A DNA stretch of 64,000 bases from WRAV01 sp050950205 (lineage in GTDB: Bacteria > Bacillota > Clostridia > Oscillospirales > Ruminococcaceae), in NCBI GenBank assembly GCA_050950205.1, contig JBMNHF010000023.1, forward strand, positions 1 to 64,000, read 5' to 3'. This document shows positions 25,993-34,544 of the stretch, piece after piece. Position numbers and translations under genes: made by a program. The notes beneath the pieces are model-generated. The model ran no database searches. It worked only from the letters and a program-made list of their open reading frames with translations, and was not told the origin of the DNA. Every line of letters begins with the position of its first letter. Positions within the stretch are counted from its first letter, which is position 1.

Positions 25993-26676
25993 TTAATATT
26001 CCTCTGCCGAAACGATGCCGTCACAAGCGCGAAGCATCTCTACCACCTCGGAATGGCGAATTTTTTTCTTGAGCTGAATTTTAAAAAGGCCAGAAACTCC
26101 TTTTTCTGTATTCATCTGCTGAAAGTCATCAATGACAATGTCCTCATTTTTGCAAAACTGAAGGAATTCCCCGATCTGATCAACGGACTTGAACACCACA
26201 TGGATACGCATATAACCGGAAAAAGACACCAGACGGTCCTGCAAATTGTCAAACAAAGAGATAACCACCATAATGGCGATGCAGGCACAAACCGCTGCGA
26301 AATAAAACCCAATGCCAATTGCCAGACCTAAACCGGCTGCCGACCACAGAGTGGCCGCTGTGGTTAAACCTTTAATTTGATGAGCCCCTGTAACCATGAT
26401 GGTTCCTGCGCCCAAAAAACCAATGCCGTTAACCACTTGAGCACCAAGACGGGCAGCGTCGCCCACACCGGTGTATTCAAAAACGTATTGCCCTGTCATC
26501 ATAATCACTGTGGCGCTCAGACACACCAGAATATGGGTGCGAAACCCCGCCGAATGGCCTTTGTAGGTGCGCTCAAAGCCAACCATCCCTCCCAGGATGA
26601 TGGCCAAAAGAATGCGCAGCACAATGGCCTGCTCGGTAATATGCAAAAGTCCATGCTGCTCGAAAAATGCAATCAC
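25993..26676 (-). CDS. MgtC/SapB-family membrane protein
   Basis: A 227-aa protein. The N-terminal two thirds hold four or five membrane helices with the family marks RILLAIILGGMVGFER, RTHILVCLSA and VVNGIGFLGAGTIM. The C-terminal part (about 150-227) is a soluble ACT-like domain. MgtC relatives aid growth in low magnesium or modulate P-type ATPases; the exact role here is unknown. The start is GTG at 26676, because GGAGG lies 8 bases upstream; the in-frame TTG five codons earlier overlaps that site. It follows adk with a 26-base gap if adk is read through its frameshift. Confidence 0.82.
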   Translation of the reverse strand: MIAFFEQHGLLHITEQAIVLRILLAIILGGMVGFERTYKGHSAGFRTHILVCLSATVIMMTGQYVFEYTGVGDAARLGAQVVNGIGFLGAGTIMVTGAHQIKGLTTAATLWSAAGLGLAIGIGFYFAAVCACIAIMVVISLFDNLQDRLVSFSGYMRIHVVFKSVDQIGEFLQFCKNEDIVIDDFQQMNTEKGVSGLFKIQLKKKIRHSEVVEMLRACDGIVSAEEY

Positions 26677-26702
26677 AGAGAAAACCTCCAATTATATTGT
26701 AA

Positions 26703-26784
26703 TTACACTTCGCTGGCAACTGCTTCAAGAACCAGCTGGGTGGTTTCTTGCACCATTTCTTGCCCTATTACCCGATACAATTTA
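26703..26784 (-). other. adk: Displaced C-terminal coding segment of adk
   Basis: Removing one base from the four-C run at 26785-26788 lets the adk frame continue as GKLYRVIGQEMVQETTQLVL and then EAVASEV, ending at TAA 26705-26703. This is the normal C-terminal helix of adenylate kinase and brings the protein to 212 residues, the family length. The segment has no start of its own. Confidence 0.85.
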
Positions 26785-27342
26785 CCCCGGGCTTTCATAG
26801 TACTCTCTCAAAGGCTCAGTTTGCTCATGGTAAACGCGAAGTCGTTCCAGAATGGTGGCAGGTTCGTCGTCTTGGCGCCGACTCAGTGTGTTGTTGCAGC
26901 GATCGCAAATGTTGGCTTCCTTAGGCGGGCTGTATTGAATGTGGTAGCTTGCTCCGCATTCGCCACACACAAGGCGGCCGCTCAGGCGCTCCACAATGAC
27001 CTGATCCTCTACATGCAGGTCAATGACCCGGTCGATGGTAATGCCCATCTCCTCCAGAGCTTGGGCCTGAGCAATGGTGCGGGGAAAGCCATCCAAAATA
27101 TATCCCTCTTGGCAATCCGGTTGCTCAATGCGTTCCTTCAGCATGGCGATGACGATTTCGTCGGGAACCAGCTGACCGGCAGATACAAAGGCTTTTGCCT
27201 TTTCTCCCGTTTCGGTGCCGGATTGGATTGCCTTGCGGATCAGGTCTCCTGTGCTGATGATGGGCAGATGATATCGATCCCGTATGGCTGCTCCATGTGT
27301 TCCCTTACCTGCTCCCGGAGCACCCAGTAAAATCAGCTTCAT
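26782..27342 (-). CDS. adk: Adenylate kinase, frameshifted near the 3' end
   Basis: As written the gene gives 186 residues, about 26 short of the family. The P-loop GAPGAGKGT (7-15), the AMP site (STGDLIRKAI), DGFPRT and the LID domain with four cysteines (CGECG... CDRC), which bind zinc in Gram-positive enzymes, are intact. It interconverts ATP, ADP and AMP. The frame stops at a TAA right after a GGGG run (minus strand); dropping one G restores a perfect ending. A sequencing or assembly error is the likeliest cause since adk is essential. The ATG has GGAGG upstream. It sits apart from the ribosomal-protein operon where adk usually lies. Confidence 0.9.
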   Translation of the reverse strand: MKLILLGAPGAGKGTHGAAIRDRYHLPIISTGDLIRKAIQSGTETGEKAKAFVSAGQLVPDEIVIAMLKERIEQPDCQEGYILDGFPRTIAQAQALEEMGITIDRVIDLHVEDQVIVERLSGRLVCGECGASYHIQYSPPKEANICDRCNNTLSRRQDDEPATILERLRVYHEQTEPLREYYESPG

Positions 27343-28015
27343 GTCTGAACCTCCTGTTTCCTACGTTTAGTTATCTTACACTTCTGCAACAAGCAGAAGC
27401 ACAGCGACCACTGATAATGAAAAAATCAAAGTAAACAGCCCGGCGGAAGTTATTTTTGCCATTGGGGACGAGATACAGAACCCTCTTTCCCGACTGAAGG
27501 TCCAGATCCAAAGCTTGCTGCCTCGCAAGGTCATCCCGGCATGAGATGTTGACGTGAAGATTCCATAAACCAATCGGGGCCTTGCAAGCAGTTGGGGCCC
27601 CGATTGCAGCTTATGTATTTTCCATGCTGATTCCATCCCAAAAGGCTACTGTATGGATGGTGAAATGTCCTGGTTCAATCCGCCCGAAATAACACCCGAG
27701 ATAAAGGCTAGAATCATGACCTCAACAACAAAAGTCTATACTATAGATTATAGAAAAAAAACCTGATAAATGCAAGACTTTCCTTATAAATAGGGCTGTT
27801 TTATCCACTTTTCTGCAAAATGGGGTGTCCGCCGGCAGGAAGAGTGGCAGGTGGGAATCTGCACTCCTACCGGTGCCGAAATTCCGTGGGAAAAAGTGGG
27901 GTAAAATTTCTCCCTGTTCAGAATAAACATGACACGATTTTGCATGGTTGTCTTGCAGAAATTTCATCCTAATTTTAAAACACAGCTATCGGGGGATAGC
28001 ACCATTTGCAGCAAC
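27343..28015. other. 673-base gap without a recognised gene
   Basis: Between adk and the MFS gene. It contains a perfect 11-bp inverted repeat (CAATCGGGGCC at 27571-27581 with GGCCCCGATTG at 27596-27606) with no T run, and a weaker one near 27832-27880. A 28-residue hydrophobic reading (MAKITSAGLFTLIFSLSVV...) ends near 27376 on the minus strand but lacks a well-spaced ribosome site. GGTTCAATCC at 27672 is not part of a foldable tRNA. It may be decayed sequence or hold an unrecognised RNA. Confidence 0.4.
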
Positions 28016-29221
28016 TCACACCCCGCTGTTTCGCACAGAAGGCAAAATCAGCATAGCAGTCGAAAGGCCAATGGCCAAAATCCCGCAGAGGAAAAAGCAA
28101 TGGTTTACCCCCGCCAGCTCAGAAACCGTTCCTCCCATCACCAATCCTAACGGTGCTGCCAGCAAGGTGATGCTATAGGAAAAGGAAAACACCCTGCCCA
28201 GATATCGATCCGGAATTCTGCTTTGAAAAATGGCGGTGCGCAGGCCATAGTAAAAGGGAATGGTAAGGCCCATGATGCCTGACAGCACCACAAACAGTCT
28301 CAGGCCCTGAGGGGGAAGCAGACCGGAAAGCATGGTTCCAACACCGTACAGCCCGATGGAAGCGGCAATGGCTCTGACTTTATGAATCCTGTTTCCCATC
28401 CAGCCCAACAACAGTGCTCCCAGCAGCGTCCCGCTGGAAAATACAATTTCCACCATGCTGGAATCCGCCACGCTACCCCCAAAATAGGTCATGGTGATTA
28501 AGGGAAACAGGGATCCGATGGGAAAATAAATAAAGGCATACAGGGTGCTGATCACCATAATGGACATCAGGCCTTTTTCGCTGCGCAGCACCGCTACTCC
28601 CTCCTTCATATCCTGCCAAACATGAAGGGTTGGAGCATCTGCCCTTTCCTCATGTTTTGGGATGGGAAGAAACCATACAATCAAAATGGCAATCAATGCG
28701 CCGATCACATCCAAAAAGATGATGGCGCTTAAATCCCAGACGATAAACAGCACCCCCGCCAAAGCCGGGCTGAGAATCAGAGACACCGACTCGAAGCTCT
28801 GGGTAATGCCTGCGCAACGAGCCAGCTGATCCTTGGGCACAATGGTGGGAACCACAGCGTTAAAAGACGGCGTGTGAAAGGCGGCCCCCACCGAGCGGAT
28901 GCAGAGCATCAGAAAGATCAGCCAGACGGGAATCTGCGTCCACAAAGCCACTGCGGCAAGCGCAAGGGCAGCAAAGGCGATGGAAAGATCGGATAAGATC
29001 AAAATCTTCTTCCGGTCATACCGGTCGATGAACACTCCGGTGAACATTCCCAATATCGCCCGGGGCAGATACCCTGACAGAGTTGAGGTGGTAACCACCG
29101 CTGCCGATCCTGTCTGCCGGGTAAGGTACCAGACAATGGATATTTGCAAAATGGAACTGGTCAGCATGGAAACCGCCTGTCCCACACTTAACAGCACAAA
29201 CCTCGTTTTCCAGTTTTTCAT
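28016..29221 (-). CDS. MFS drug/metabolite exporter
   Basis: A 401-aa major facilitator protein with about twelve membrane helices. The loop between helices 2 and 3, GVFIDRYDRKKILILSDL, is the MFS motif A variant of the MFS_3 group, which includes macrolide exporters (Mef) and siderophore exporter EntS. SFESVSLILSPALAGVLF and the later PFYYGLRTAIFQSRIPDRYLGRVFS (helix 10 region) also fit that group. It probably pumps a hydrophobic compound out using the proton gradient; the substrate is unknown. GGAGG lies only four or five bases before the ATG. It stands alone. Confidence 0.85.
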   Translation of the reverse strand: MKNWKTRFVLLSVGQAVSMLTSSILQISIVWYLTRQTGSAAVVTTSTLSGYLPRAILGMFTGVFIDRYDRKKILILSDLSIAFAALALAAVALWTQIPVWLIFLMLCIRSVGAAFHTPSFNAVVPTIVPKDQLARCAGITQSFESVSLILSPALAGVLFIVWDLSAIIFLDVIGALIAILIVWFLPIPKHEERADAPTLHVWQDMKEGVAVLRSEKGLMSIMVISTLYAFIYFPIGSLFPLITMTYFGGSVADSSMVEIVFSSGTLLGALLLGWMGNRIHKVRAIAASIGLYGVGTMLSGLLPPQGLRLFVVLSGIMGLTIPFYYGLRTAIFQSRIPDRYLGRVFSFSYSITLLAAPLGLVMGGTVSELAGVNHCFFLCGILAIGLSTAMLILPSVRNSGV

Positions 29222-29501
29222 GGGTCCTCCATCCGCATTCCTAAAGGGTGTAGGGTATGCCTAGATTCGTTACCGTTAACTGTAAAACACCACAATGGTT
29301 ATGAGCAAGGTAACATCCCCTTGTTTCTTTTACATAGAGTATAAATGAAGGCAAAATATCCATATCCTCTTGGGGGCGAATCTGCTTTTTCCCGTAAGAA
29401 CAGCCAAGGACTTATCTATGCCACCAGTCCAAAGTATTTTAAAATAAAGCGAACCCCCCATCCGAAGGCTGGCGGACCGGGAGGTTGCAGTGGCTGATCA
29501 G

Positions 29502-30308
29502 CTATTTTCCCTGATTGAGCTCCTTGGCTCGACTGGCACACAGTTCCATGCCTGCCCGCAGGCTTTCCTCAAATCCATGGGCATCCATGGCGGCCAAAGC
29601 AGCCTCGGTGGTGCCGCCCGGGGTGGCTACCTGAGCGACAAGGGCGGCAGGATCTCCCGAGCGCAGCATCATTTCGGCGCTGCCAATGAGAGTCTTGCAG
29701 AAAAGCCGCAGAGCAGTCCCCTGATCAATCCCAGCATCCGCTGCCTGTTTGGCTACGATATCCGCCATCTTGTAAACAAAAGCGGGGCTGGAACCGTTGA
29801 CGGCGATAATTTCCGGCATCTTCTCATGGGGAATCTCCTCCACCAAGGCGCAGGTGGAAAAAATCCCCTTGACCTGCTCCATCTGCTGGGCAGTGGTGGG
29901 CTCCACCCGGCCCAGGGCAATGGCGCCTTGCCCCAACTCCACAGGGGTGTTGGGCATGGCCAAAATCAGATTGCACTCCCCCACCATCCCTTTGATCCGC
30001 TGGGCCGTCACCCCTGCCGCCACCGAAACCAGTATGGTCTGAGGGGTCAGCCCTTCCTTCACCAAGGGGAGAACATCCTCCATATTCTGGGGCTTGACGG
30101 CAAGGACTACAACGGGGCAAGTCTGCATCAGATGGTTAATGGCGGAAAAGGTGGGGTGTCCCTGATTGGCATAGCGCTCCATTCTGGCCGGAAGAACATC
30201 ACAGATTCCAATCTGCTTGGGAGCAATTTTACCGGAACCTACCATGCCCTGAATCATAGCGCCGGCGATGTGTCCCGCGCCGATAAATCCAATGGTGCAA
30301 GGGGTCAT
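29502..30308 (-). CDS. proC: Pyrroline-5-carboxylate reductase
   Basis: A 268-aa enzyme that makes L-proline from pyrroline-5-carboxylate with NAD(P)H. The dinucleotide loop is IGFIGAGHIAGAMIQGM at the N-terminus; VLAVKPQNM and MPNTPVELGQG are family marks, and TPGGTTEAAL lies in the conserved C-terminal dimer domain. The ATG overlaps the stop of scfB by four bases (ATGA), so translation is coupled to the SCIFF maturase. Nothing known links proline synthesis to SCIFF, which makes the coupling worth noting. Confidence 0.92.
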   Translation of the reverse strand: MTPCTIGFIGAGHIAGAMIQGMVGSGKIAPKQIGICDVLPARMERYANQGHPTFSAINHLMQTCPVVVLAVKPQNMEDVLPLVKEGLTPQTILVSVAAGVTAQRIKGMVGECNLILAMPNTPVELGQGAIALGRVEPTTAQQMEQVKGIFSTCALVEEIPHEKMPEIIAVNGSSPAFVYKMADIVAKQAADAGIDQGTALRLFCKTLIGSAEMMLRSGDPAALVAQVATPGGTTEAALAAMDAHGFEESLRAGMELCASRAKELNQGK

Positions 30309-31684
30309 GCCGTTACCTCCTCTTCCCGCAGCAGTTGCGCTGCTTTGATGCCGATGGCGCATTCCAGACGTTTGCGCTCCATTTCGCAGGATAGGGTGTG
30401 GGCTTTGCGCACATCTCCCTCGTAGCGGAAGTTGTTGGCGTTGCAGCCACCCGAGCAGTAGAACTTGGCCCAGCACTGGAGGCAGTCGGGCTTTTGGTAG
30501 ACGGTGGAAGCGGCAAAGTAGGCCTTCTTTTCCTCATCCAACGTACCGTCAAACACATTGCCCATCCGCCACTGTTCCATCCCCACAAACTGGTGACAGG
30601 GATAGACATCTCCGTCGGGGGTAACCGCCAAATATTCATTTCCGCAGCCGCAGCCTCGCAGCCGCTTGATGGCGCAGGGGCCTTGGCTGAGATCCAACAT
30701 AAAATGAAAGAAGTTGAGCCCGGTTTTCCTGAGTCGGTGGTCCAGCACCATGGAAGCCAACCGGTCATATTCGGCAAACACCTCAGGCAGATCCTCGTGG
30801 GTGAGGGCCCAAGGCTCTTTGGGATCGGAAACCACCGGCTCCACCGAAACCTGATCAAAGCCCAGATCGTACAGGGCCAGCACGTCCTGCCCAAAATCTT
30901 TGTTGTACTTGGTAAAGGTACCCCGCAGGTAGTATTCTCCGTCCCCCCTGCGCTGCACCAGCTTTTGAAATTTGGGAACCACTGCCTCATAACAGCCGGA
31001 ACCGTCAATGCGGGCGCGAACCTTATCGTTCACCGACTTGCGGCCGTCCAGGGAGAGCACCACATTGCTCATTTCCCGGTTGATGTAGTCGATTTTTTCA
31101 TCGTCCAGCAGCATGCCGTTGGTGGTGATGGTAAACCGGAACCGCTTGCCCGTCTCCTGCTCCCGGCTGCGGGCGTAGTCCACCACTGCTTTTACCGTAT
31201 CAAAAGCAAGCAGCGGCTCGCCCCCAAAAAAGTCCACCTCCAACCGCTCCCGGTCCCCCGAAGCGGCAATGAGGTAGTCGATGGCCTGCTTTCCGGTTTT
31301 GGCATCCATGGTCATCCGGCCTTGGTTATAGTCTCCCTTCCCTGCAAAGCAGTAAGCACAGCGGAGGTTGCAGTCGTGGGAGACGTTGAGGCACATGGCC
31401 TTGACGGGAGAAAGCCCCAGTTTTTCCATAAAAACGTCGTGGCCGTCTTGGGCAAAGAGCTGCCCATCCTCCCAGAGGCGGTAAAGCTCCCGGTACACTT
31501 CCAACACTTCTTCCCGGGGGTGGGAGGAAAAGGCCTCGAGCAGAGACGAGGGCGGCTCCTGCTCCAAAGGCGGCGTTAGATGCTCCAGCATTTCATACGC
31601 CAGCTGATCCACCAAGTGAACGGCGCCGCTCTCCACATCCAGCACAATCCACAGGTCCTGATATTGAAATCGATGTATCATCAT
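30305..31684 (-). CDS. scfB: SCIFF-peptide radical SAM maturase
   Basis: A 459-aa radical SAM/SPASM enzyme. C105-NLR-C109-AY-C112 binds the 4Fe-4S cluster that cleaves SAM. FFGGEPLLAF follows in the barrel. The C-terminal SPASM part (from about 340) has GPCAIKRLRGCGCGNEY, DVYPCHQF and the cluster of CLQCWAKFYCSGGCNANN, binding two auxiliary clusters. The first 90 residues resemble a RiPP recognition element. ScfB-type enzymes install sulfur-to-carbon thioether bridges in the SCIFF peptide, encoded 172 bases upstream. AAAGGGA precedes tandem ATGs at 31684 and 31681; either may be used. Confidence 0.92.
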   Translation of the reverse strand: MMIHRFQYQDLWIVLDVESGAVHLVDQLAYEMLEHLTPPLEQEPPSSLLEAFSSHPREEVLEVYRELYRLWEDGQLFAQDGHDVFMEKLGLSPVKAMCLNVSHDCNLRCAYCFAGKGDYNQGRMTMDAKTGKQAIDYLIAASGDRERLEVDFFGGEPLLAFDTVKAVVDYARSREQETGKRFRFTITTNGMLLDDEKIDYINREMSNVVLSLDGRKSVNDKVRARIDGSGCYEAVVPKFQKLVQRRGDGEYYLRGTFTKYNKDFGQDVLALYDLGFDQVSVEPVVSDPKEPWALTHEDLPEVFAEYDRLASMVLDHRLRKTGLNFFHFMLDLSQGPCAIKRLRGCGCGNEYLAVTPDGDVYPCHQFVGMEQWRMGNVFDGTLDEEKKAYFAASTVYQKPDCLQCWAKFYCSGGCNANNFRYEGDVRKAHTLSCEMERKRLECAIGIKAAQLLREEEVTA

Positions 31685-31856
31685 ACAAATTCCCTTTACA
31701 CAAATAATCCGCCCATTCGGCGGAACTTAGGGCTGCTCAAACCAACAACTTATGGGGGGTAATGGTCTACCCCCCACATTCTTCGGTCTGCAGCCGGCTG
31801 CCAAAGGCCACAACAGATCATCCCTGGCCCTTGGCAAGCTCATTGATAATGTTACC

Positions 31857-32000
31857 TTATGCCTCTCTCTCGCACTTCTGGTTGGCCACAGTGCAGGAGG
31901 TTTTGCAGGCCGACTGGCAGGAGGCCTGACATTTGCCGCAGCCGCCCTTTTGAGCCGACTCCTTCAAACTTCCCTTAGCCAAAGTTTTGATATGCTTCAT
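31857..32000 (-). CDS. scfA: SCIFF ribosomal peptide precursor (six Cys in forty-five)
   Basis: A 47-aa precursor of a ribosomally made, post-translationally modified peptide. MKHIKTLAKGSLKESAQK is the leader and GGCGKCQASCQSACKTSC begins the core; with the last Cys in NQKCEREA there are six cysteines. The sequence matches the SCIFF family, found almost universally in Clostridia, where ScfB forms a thioether between a Cys and a Thr. The longer in-frame ATG at 32042 is disfavoured since AGAGGTG sits before the ATG at 32000 and the family starts MKHIKT. No protease or exporter is next door; the biological role of SCIFF peptides is unknown. Confidence 0.95.
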   Translation of the reverse strand: MKHIKTLAKGSLKESAQKGGCGKCQASCQSACKTSCTVANQKCEREA

Positions 32001-32032
32001 ACAGTTCACCTCTTTGCCAATTCCCTTAGGAA

Positions 32033-32061
32033 AGTATAGCATATTTTCCCGATTGTTTCAA
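32033..32061 (-). promoter_or_regulatory. Promoter of scfA
   Basis: On the minus strand TTGAAA (32061-32056) and TATACT (32038-32033) are 17 bases apart, about 30 bases before the scfA start. It overlaps the last codons of the upstream membrane-protein gene, so the scf operon has its own promoter. Confidence 0.75.
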
Positions 32062-32474
32062 CGTCTGCGGCGCTGCCGGACATTGACGCCCAAAACGCCG
32101 CCCAACATACCGCCAAACAACATGAAAACCACTTTAAACAATGCCAGCATACCCATATCGTTGCCGGGCAACCCAATCCCTGCCAACAGCACCAAAATGC
32201 TGAGGACAGCTCCGCAGGCGACACCGTAGGCAAGACCGTTTTGGCGCTGCGCTCTGGCGCAAGTAAATCCCGATACAAAAGCCCCGGCAATGATGGCAAA
32301 AATCGCCATTGGGCTGATGAGGGACTGGGGAATGCTCTTGACAGAAAGCAGTACCGATAAAAGCAGCAAAATGCCGATGCAGACTATGGCTCCTGCTGCC
32401 ACGCTAATTAGAATCGGTCTGGCGATCCGCTCTACGCCCTTCTGTTCCATTTGCTGCGCCCTCCTGCTGGACAT
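32058..32474 (-). CDS. TIGR04086-type four-helix membrane protein
   Basis: A 138-aa membrane protein with a basic head (MSSRRAQQMEQKGVERIARP) and four predicted helices, ending in a run of arginines (VRQRRRR). Glycines such as FGGMLGGVLG pack the last helix. It fits the clostridial family TIGR04086, which is often found between yajC and the SCIFF gene, exactly as here. Function is unknown. A strong AGGAGGTG ribosome site precedes the ATG. The conserved neighbourhood hints at a link with the Sec machinery or SCIFF export, which is inference. Confidence 0.78.
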   Translation of the reverse strand: MSSRRAQQMEQKGVERIARPILISVAAGAIVCIGILLLLSVLLSVKSIPQSLISPMAIFAIIAGAFVSGFTCARAQRQNGLAYGVACGAVLSILVLLAGIGLPGNDMGMLALFKVVFMLFGGMLGGVLGVNVRQRRRR

Positions 32475-32560
32475 GCAAACACCTCCTGAATGTGTAGCAA
32501 AAACTGCTTGCTACACTATATGCAGGGCTTGTTTGCGTTATGCCGGCATGGCAGCGCGGC

Positions 32561-32968
32561 TTACTCGCTCTTCTTACTTTTCTTGGCTTCTGCCTTGGCG
32601 CGAGCTTTTTCTTCCTTTGCAGCCTGGGTGGCCTGCGCCTGTGCAGCAGCACGCTCCCGTGCCTTTTCCTGAGCGGTGAGGTTGGCCTGAATGGCAGACT
32701 TGGTTACCCGCAGCTTTGTGTTGGCGGAACCGGACTCGATCAGCACGGTTTCGTCCTTGGTGCTAACCACCCGGCCCAAGATACCGCCTATGGTGACAAT
32801 CTCATCCCCTACCTCCAAGGCGTTGCGCATGGCCTGATTTTCTTTTTCCCGCTTTTTTTGCGGGCGAATCATCATGAAGTACATCAGCCCAAAAATAAGA
32901 ACCATGGTCAACATCATGGAAAGAAGATCGCCACCGCCTGGGGCCGTCTGCAGCAAGTAGTTCTGCAT
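32561..32968 (-). CDS. yajC: Preprotein translocase accessory subunit YajC
   Basis: A 135-aa single-span protein of the SecDF-YajC complex. The membrane helix (LSMMLTMVLIFGLMYFMMI) is followed by the hallmark RPQKKREKE and the domain VGDEIVTIGGILGRVVSTKDETV. The C-terminal tail is a long Ala/Lys/Glu-rich helix (about 95-135), longer than in many relatives. The ATG at 32968 has AAAGGA upstream. It lies 143 bases from tgt on the same strand, the usual tgt-yajC order, though each gene has its own promoter here. Confidence 0.92.
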   Translation of the reverse strand: MQNYLLQTAPGGGDLLSMMLTMVLIFGLMYFMMIRPQKKREKENQAMRNALEVGDEIVTIGGILGRVVSTKDETVLIESGSANTKLRVTKSAIQANLTAQEKARERAAAQAQATQAAKEEKARAKAEAKKSKKSE

Positions 32969-33069
32969 GGTACACTTCCTTTCTGTTTCAAGGTCTCGGC
33001 TCAAAGGCAAAGCAAGGTTCTTTTTTCCCTGTTAGAGCCTATATGGACCTTGGTATATAGACAAGTAAT

Positions 33070-33098
33070 AGTATAGCGAAACCAAGCACCTTTTGCAA
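33070..33098 (-). promoter_or_regulatory. Promoter of yajC
   Basis: On the minus strand TTGCAA (33098-33093) and TATACT (33075-33070) have a 17-base spacer. The start codon is about 100 bases downstream, and the promoter lies just after the tgt stop codon. Confidence 0.72.
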
Positions 33099-33111
33099 GG
33101 ATTTTTTCCCG

Positions 33112-34257
33112 CTAGTCCTGCCCTTCCGGGATGCGGGTATCCAGCAGGGGAACCATCTCCTGGCGGAACTGGGCAAAGGTGCCTGCCTCGATTTCCTTGC
33201 GGATGCGCTCCATCAGAGAATTGTAGAAATAAAGGTTGTGAATCACCGCCAGCCGGTATCCCAACATCTCGTGGTAGGCCAGCAGATGGCGCAGGTAACC
33301 CCGGGAATGGTTGCGGCAGGTGGGGCAGTCACAGGTTTCGTCAATGGGGCGATCGTCCCGCTGGTACCGGGCATTGCCGATAATCCGCACCCCCTGCCAG
33401 GTAAACAAGGTGCCGTGACGGGCATTGCGGCTGGGCATCACGCAGTCAAACAGATCAATTCCCCGCCACACCGCTTCGATGATGTTGACCGGAGTTCCCA
33501 CCCCCATGAGATAACGGGGCTTGTGAGCTGGCATATAAGGCTCCACCGCATCGATGATGCGGTACATTTCCCCGGCCGTCTCCCCCACCGCCAAACCGCC
33601 GATGGCGTAGCCGTCCAGATCCAAAGCGGCGATTTCCTCCATATGCTGGATGCGCAGATCCTCATAGGTAGAGCCTTGGTTGATGCCAAACAGCATCTGC
33701 TTGGGATTGATGGTATCCGGCAGGGCGTTGAGCCGCGCCATCTCTTCCTGACAGCGAATCAGCCAGCGGGTGGTGCGGGCAATGCTCTGCTTGGCATAAT
33801 CGTATTCTGCCGGATTTTCGATGCACTCGTCAAAGGCCATGGCAATGGTGGAACCCAGGTTGGACTGAATCCGCATACTTTCCTCGGGACCCATGAAAAT
33901 CTCTCGCCCGTCAATGTGGGAACGGAAGGTGACTCCTTTTTCTGCTATCTTCCTCAGTTTGGCCAGAGAAAATACCTGAAAGCCCCCGGAATCGGTGAGG
34001 ATAGGCCCCGACCAGCCCATAAACCGGTGAAGCCCTCCCAAATCCCGCACCACATCGTCGCCTGGGCGCAGATGAAGGTGATAGGTGTTGCACAGCTCCA
34101 CCTGACATTTCAGCTGCTGCAAATCGATGGAGCTAACGCCCCCCTTGATGGCCCCGGCCGTCCCCACATTCATAAAGGCGGGCAGCTGCACCGTTCCATG
34201 AACCGTCTCCATCTGGCCGCGGCGAGCTCGGCCCTCCTGTTTTAACAGTGTATACAT
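33112..34257 (-). CDS. tgt: tRNA-guanine transglycosylase
   Basis: A 381-aa TIM-barrel enzyme that swaps guanine 34 of GUN-anticodon tRNAs for preQ1 on the way to queuosine. TDSGGFQVFSL carries the substrate-binding Asp; YAIGGLAVGE and FDCVMPSRNARHGTLF (nucleophile Asp region) are diagnostic. The zinc site is CDCPTCRNHSRGYLRHL with a later His. I chose the ATG at 34257 because GGGAGGAC lies 7 bases upstream and the fold starts MYTLLKQEG. Length is normal. Confidence 0.95.
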   Translation of the reverse strand: MYTLLKQEGRARRGQMETVHGTVQLPAFMNVGTAGAIKGGVSSIDLQQLKCQVELCNTYHLHLRPGDDVVRDLGGLHRFMGWSGPILTDSGGFQVFSLAKLRKIAEKGVTFRSHIDGREIFMGPEESMRIQSNLGSTIAMAFDECIENPAEYDYAKQSIARTTRWLIRCQEEMARLNALPDTINPKQMLFGINQGSTYEDLRIQHMEEIAALDLDGYAIGGLAVGETAGEMYRIIDAVEPYMPAHKPRYLMGVGTPVNIIEAVWRGIDLFDCVMPSRNARHGTLFTWQGVRIIGNARYQRDDRPIDETCDCPTCRNHSRGYLRHLLAYHEMLGYRLAVIHNLYFYNSLMERIRKEIEAGTFAQFRQEMVPLLDTRIPEGQD

Positions 34258-34295
34258 CCTTTGTCCTCCCTGCGTTCCTATCACTCAATTGGTAC

Positions 34296-34324
34296 AGTAT
34301 AGCGGAAATCTCCCTGTTTTTCAA
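34296..34324 (-). promoter_or_regulatory. Promoter of tgt
   Basis: On the minus strand TTGAAA (34324-34319) and TATACT (34301-34296) are separated by 17 bases. The predicted leader is about 35 bases. Confidence 0.75.
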
Positions 34325-34544
34325 GAAAAGAAGAGGAATCGCTCACCAAGGGAGCTTTGCCTGTCCCCCTTTCCGGCGCTGCGGCAATGGGTGCGCTTTT
34401 CCCTCCTCTGGGTGTATAAGCCGCCCAAGTTTTTCATAGAAATGAAACAGAACAAGTCTGGCCAATGGCCTTTGCCGCCTCGCCTTGGCAGAAGCCATTC
34501 CAGCGACAGGACAAAAAGGTGTGTATCTTAAAAAAGGAGGGCTT

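Noticed and set aside
26785..26788. Programmed frameshifting as the explanation for the adk interruption
   Set aside because: There is no slippery heptamer with a downstream pseudoknot or an upstream Shine-Dalgarno-like stimulator that I can see, and such control of adk is not known to me. A sequence error or simple mutation is preferred.
26377..27330. A 317-codon plus-strand frame opposite adk and the mgtC-like gene
   Set aside because: It is a shadow of two genes with clear motifs on the other strand.
27672..27681. GGTTCAATCC, similar to a tRNA T-arm
   Set aside because: No acceptor, D or anticodon stem can be built around it, so a tRNA is not supported.
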